Positions 7,023-8,544 of a DNA stretch of 8,544 nucleotides are shown here, piece after piece; positions within the stretch are counted from its first letter, which is position 1; every line of letters starts with the position of its first letter. The notes beneath the pieces are model-generated. The model was not told the origin of the DNA. It saw nothing but the letters and a program-made list of their open reading frames with translations, and did no database searches. Source of the stretch: PVC group bacterium. GTDB lineage: Bacteria > Verrucomicrobiota > Kiritimatiellia > SS1-B-03-39 > PXDE01. Position numbers and translations under genes: made by a program. The stretch spans positions 1 to 8,544 of the forward strand of contig PXDE01000177.1 of NCBI GenBank assembly GCA_003566475.1. Reading direction: 5' to 3'.

Positions 7023-7057
7023 GGGATCCGGGATACGGGATCCGCGATGCGGGACGC
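7023..7057. repeat. Five-copy 7-bp tandem repeat (GGGATCC-type)
   Basis: Units read GGGATCC, GGGATAC, GGGATCC, GCGATGC and GGGACGC, in exact 7-bp register. This is a degenerate microsatellite-like array inside repeat segment 1. It could change copy number by slippage, but lies too far from any gene for an obvious phase-variation role. Confidence 0.7.
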
Positions 7058-7075
7058 ATGCCAGTACCTCGCTGT

Positions 7076-7090
7076 TCCCGCAAGGCGGGA
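7076..7090. repeat. Hairpin TCCCGC-AAG-GCGGGA
   Basis: A perfect 6-bp stem with a 3-nt loop inside repeat segment 1. It shares the short three-base loop design with the hairpins at 7173, 7346 and 7379. Confidence 0.4.
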
Positions 7091-7172
7091 CGAGGCCGCA
7101 TGAGCCGCGCCTGGCAGGAGGAAGATCCGACCATCGCTTCTCTTCCGCCCGGGCAGGTCCGTTCCATGCGCG

Positions 7173-7195
7173 GTCCGCTTTCACAGAAAGCGGAC
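7173..7195. repeat. Perfect 10-bp stem palindrome with ACA loop
   Basis: GTCCGCTTTC (7173-7182) and GAAAGCGGAC (7186-7195) are perfectly complementary around ACA. Architecturally it matches the compact palindromes at 2626-2786 but is a different sequence. No T-tract follows and no gene ends nearby, so it is not a terminator. A dispersed palindromic repeat is more likely. Confidence 0.6.
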
Positions 7196-7303
7196 TACTG
7201 GGCCCGTGCCCGTTCGGTCGTGTGCTTTTGGGGAGCAGCGGCCTATCTGCGGAACTGCGGGAGCGTGTCTCAGAGCCGTCAAGGCAGCTGGGCCGCCGAG
7301 CTC

Positions 7304-7462
7304 AGCCGGACGAGGAGTGAGACACCGTCGGCCTGCCCAGGCTGCCCTCGTTCCACAGGAACGGGGCTGCCGGTAGGCCGCATCCTGTGGATGCGAGCCA
7401 AAAGCTGCGATATCTGGCTGGAAGTACGTGGTTTGCGGGCCATGGCGTGCGGTGGTGTCTCA
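7304..7462. repeat. Repeat segment 2 bounded by TGAGACACC/GGTGTCTCA
   Basis: The left edge AGCCGGACGAGGAG runs into TGAGACACC (7318-7326), a near copy of the left edge of segment 1. The right edge GGTGTCTCA (7454-7462) is the perfect 9-bp inverse. The ninth pair is C/G here and G/C in segment 1, so complementarity is kept while the base changed. Both right edges continue as GTGTCTCAGAG. No ORF in the interior is believable. Confidence 0.5.
7346..7395. repeat. Pair of short-loop hairpins in segment 2
   Basis: CCTCGTTCC-ACA-GGAACGGGG (7346-7366, nine pairs with one G·T) is followed by CGCATCC-TGT-GGATGCG (7379-7395, seven perfect pairs). Their loops are ACA and its complement TGT, and ACA is also the loop of the hairpin at 7173. 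The spacing between them is 12 nt. They suggest a structured RNA or DNA element rather than coding sequence. Confidence 0.5.
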
Positions 7463-7506
7463 GAGAGCCCAGAAGACCTGTCCCTTCGCGATGTGCCCCA
7501 CAACCC

Positions 7507-7549
7507 TTGCGGACCAGCCCCATTTGTGCTATCAAGTAGCGTCACAAAT
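7507..7549 (+). promoter_or_regulatory. Promoter and operator of the second TA operon
   Basis: TTGCGG (7507-7512) and TATCAA (7530-7535) are separated by 17 bp and make a plausible sigma-70-type promoter, though neither hexamer is close to consensus. ATTTGTG (7522-7528) and CACAAAT (7543-7549) form a perfect 7-bp inverted repeat across the -10 box. An inner GCTA/TAGC pair (7528-7531/7537-7540) is nested in it. Overlap with the promoter is what is expected for antitoxin autorepression. This AT-richer patch stands out from its surroundings. Confidence 0.55.
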
Positions 7550-7561
7550 CCGAGGTGGCCG

Positions 7562-7894
7562 ATGAAGAAGCTGGATGTGTACACGGTCCGGGAACTCCGG
7601 GAGAAGACGGGCGCCTTCCTTCGCGACGCGGAGCGGGGAGACCTGTCGGTGGTGACGCGGCACGGACGCCCGATGCTGCTCGCCGTGCCCTTTGACGAGG
7701 CCCTGGTGGGCCGGGGGGCCAAGGTCGCGGTGGCCCTGCACCTGCTGGAGCACGGCGCGGTGTCCCTGGCCCAGGCGGCCAAGATCGCCGGTCAGCCCCT
7801 GGAGGCGTTCCTGTCCACTCTTCGGGATGCCGGCCTCCCCGCCGTGGACCATCCCGCCGAGGATCTGGACCGGGAGATGGCGGTCCCCCTGTGA
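7562..7894 (+). CDS. Phd/YefM-like antitoxin with UPF0175 domain
   Basis: The 110-residue protein has two parts. Residues 1-46 (VYTVRELREKTGAFLRDAERGD, then RHGRPMLLAVPFDE) match the Phd/YefM antitoxin fold, which dimerises and binds the operator. Residues ~52-105 (VALHLLEHGAVSLAQAAKIAG, EAFLSTLRDAGLPAVDH, EDLDREM) match UPF0175, whose helix-turn-helix-like segment lies near 66-85. ATG 7562 is chosen because GAGGTGG (7552-7558) lies just upstream and the conserved fold begins there. The frame stays open upstream to 7004, but that stretch is repeat DNA. Its stop overlaps the next start as GTGA (7891-7894), so the pair is translationally coupled. The role is antitoxin and repressor for the DUF3368 partner. 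Confidence 0.85.
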   Translation: MKKLDVYTVRELREKTGAFLRDAERGDLSVVTRHGRPMLLAVPFDEALVGRGAKVAVALHLLEHGAVSLAQAAKIAGQPLEAFLSTLRDAGLPAVDHPAEDLDREMAVPL

Positions 7895-8385
7895 CCTCCC
7901 CCCGGCTGGTCGCCGACGCCGGGCCTCTGATCGCTCTGGCCGCGACCGGCCGCCTCGACCTGCTCCGCCAGGTGTCCGTCGTCGTGGCCATCCCCGAGGC
8001 CGTGGCGGAGGAGCTTTGCCTCGGCTCGGGCCTGCCCGGGGCCACGCGGCTCGCTGCCGCCGTCGGCCCCCAGGGATGGATTCGAGTCCTGACCGCCCCG
8101 CCGCCGCGCCAGGATTGGGCGCCGGGGCTGGGGGCCGGGGAGGCCGAGGCGATCCTCCTCGCCGACGCCCTCAATCTCCCCCTTCTGGCGGATGACCTGC
8201 GGGCCCGCCGGGCCGCTGCGGCCCGGACCCTCGCGTGCATCGGGACCGGCCGGGTGCTGATCGAAGCCAGGCGACGCGGGCACCTCGACCGGGTGGCCCC
8301 GGTGCTGGACGAACTCGAATCCGTCGGCTACCGCCTGTCCGCCCCCCTCCGAACCCGCATCCTCGAACTGGCGGACGAGGGCTGA
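7891..8385 (+). CDS. DUF3368-family PIN-like toxin
   Basis: This 164-residue protein starts at GTG 7891, overlapping the antitoxin stop. LVADAGPLIALAATGRLDLL (D9) is the diagnostic N-terminus of the DUF3368 PIN-like family. IPEAVAEEL (E36, E40, E41) follows, then GAGEAEAILLADAL (E84, E86) and LPLLADDLRARRAA (D101, D102), giving the acidic cluster expected at a PIN metal site. The late segment IGTGRVLIEARRRGHLDRVAPVLDEL is also typical of the family. DUF3368 genes are commonly paired with UPF0175 antitoxins, as here, which supports a ribonuclease toxin role. All the acidic positions appear intact, unlike the Gln variant in the VapC at 3135. It ends 9 bp from the stop of the convergent gene. 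Confidence 0.88.
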   Translation: MTSPRLVADAGPLIALAATGRLDLLRQVSVVVAIPEAVAEELCLGSGLPGATRLAAAVGPQGWIRVLTAPPPRQDWAPGLGAGEAEAILLADALNLPLLADDLRARRAAAARTLACIGTGRVLIEARRRGHLDRVAPVLDELESVGYRLSAPLRTRILELADEG

Positions 8386-8394
8386 TGGATTGGG

Positions 8395-8544
8395 CTAGGG
8401 ACAGACCCATCGCTTCCCGCTCGTCTGTTCCCGTCGCTTCTCCAGGAACTCCGGCCAGTAGGTGGACGCATAGTTCCGGCGCCAGCCGCGCTCGGTCTCG
8501 CGCAGGTCCGGCGGCAGGGGAAGGCCGCTCAGCTCGTCCAGAAA
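8395..8544 (-). CDS. C-terminal end of an unrecognised gene (partial)
   Basis: On the minus strand a frame runs in from the window edge for 49 residues, starting FLDELSGLPLPPDLRETERG, and stops at TAG (8395-8397). The visible tail contains YASTYWPEFLEKRREQ and ends GKRWVCP. The composition (Trp, Tyr, Glu, Arg mix with GC-ending codons) looks like real protein. The stop lies 9 bp from the convergent toxin gene stop, as in a normal tail-to-tail pair. I do not recognise the family, and the start lies outside the window. Confidence 0.65.
   Translation of the reverse strand, partial: FLDELSGLPLPPDLRETERGWRRNYASTYWPEFLEKRREQTSGKRWVCP

Larger units (their letters stand above)
6991..7272. repeat. 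Repeat segment 1 bounded by TGAGACACG/CGTGTCTCA
   Basis: The left edge AGCCGAATGAGGGG runs into TGAGACACG (7005-7013). The right edge CGTGTCTCA (7264-7272) is its perfect 9-bp inverse. The left edge is repeated at 7304-7325 with three transitions in 22 bases. The segment contains a 7-bp tandem repeat and two hairpins but no credible ORF and no transposase. It looks like a dispersed non-coding repeat or small non-autonomous element. Confidence 0.5.

Noticed and set aside
6991..7462. Insertion sequence.
   Set aside because: The ends are inverted repeats, but no transposase or remnant is recognisable and no target-site duplication is evident, so it is recorded only as repeat segments.
7004..7561. 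In-frame N-terminal extension of the Phd-UPF0175 antitoxin.
   Set aside because: The extension is translated repeats and hairpins. A ribosome site and the conserved antitoxin N-terminus both point to ATG 7562, and the promoter/operator lies inside the extension.
8384..8411. Hairpin GATGG...CCATC between the convergent toxin and partial gene ends.
   Set aside because: Only five pairs with a long loop and no T-tract; too weak to call a terminator.

Overview
This is a GC-rich window (high G+C throughout, with G/C-ending codons) from a bacterium that degrades or modifies polysaccharides. It carries a large clan GH-D-type glycosidase-like protein, a secreted parallel beta-helix protein and a secreted CAP/SCP protein. 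Two PIN-toxin toxin-antitoxin (TA) modules and intergenic DNA crowded with short perfect palindromes complete it. I infer a member of the PVC group, most likely Verrucomicrobiota. This rests on gene content and on the alternating CTCCCACTT.. / CGCCCAAT.. palindromes. There is no marker gene in the window to prove it.

Layout. 52-2418 (+): glycosidase-like protein with a TIM barrel, a beta-sandwich and a discoidin-like (F5/8 type C) module. 2419-2904: gene-free, holding a GC palindrome, a purine-rich decayed repeat, a two-type palindrome array of about 86 bp period, and an operator-like inverted repeat. 2905-3572 (+): VapBC module whose two genes overlap by GTGA. 3622-4656 (-): secreted CAP-domain protein. 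4859-6802 (-): secreted parallel beta-helix protein. 6803-7561: a 759-bp gene-free stretch with a start-site palindrome, direct repeats, a 7-bp tandem repeat, several hairpins and two segments bounded by 9-bp inverted repeats. It ends in a promoter/operator. 7562-8385 (+): second TA module (Phd-like/UPF0175 antitoxin plus DUF3368 PIN-like toxin), again with a GTGA overlap. 8395-8544 (-): C-terminal end of an unrecognised gene that runs off the window.

How it fits together. The two minus-strand secreted proteins and the glycosidase look like accessory carbohydrate or envelope functions. The two TA modules are separate operons, each with its own inverted repeat just upstream, as expected for autoregulated antitoxins. 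Both sit next to repeat-rich DNA, which suggests the intergenic regions were built by repeat insertion and horizontal gain. I see no transposase, integrase, tRNA, rRNA or CRISPR array. I do not see a convincing wholly new multi-gene system. The most unusual material is the structured repeat DNA at 2597-2786 and 6991-7462.
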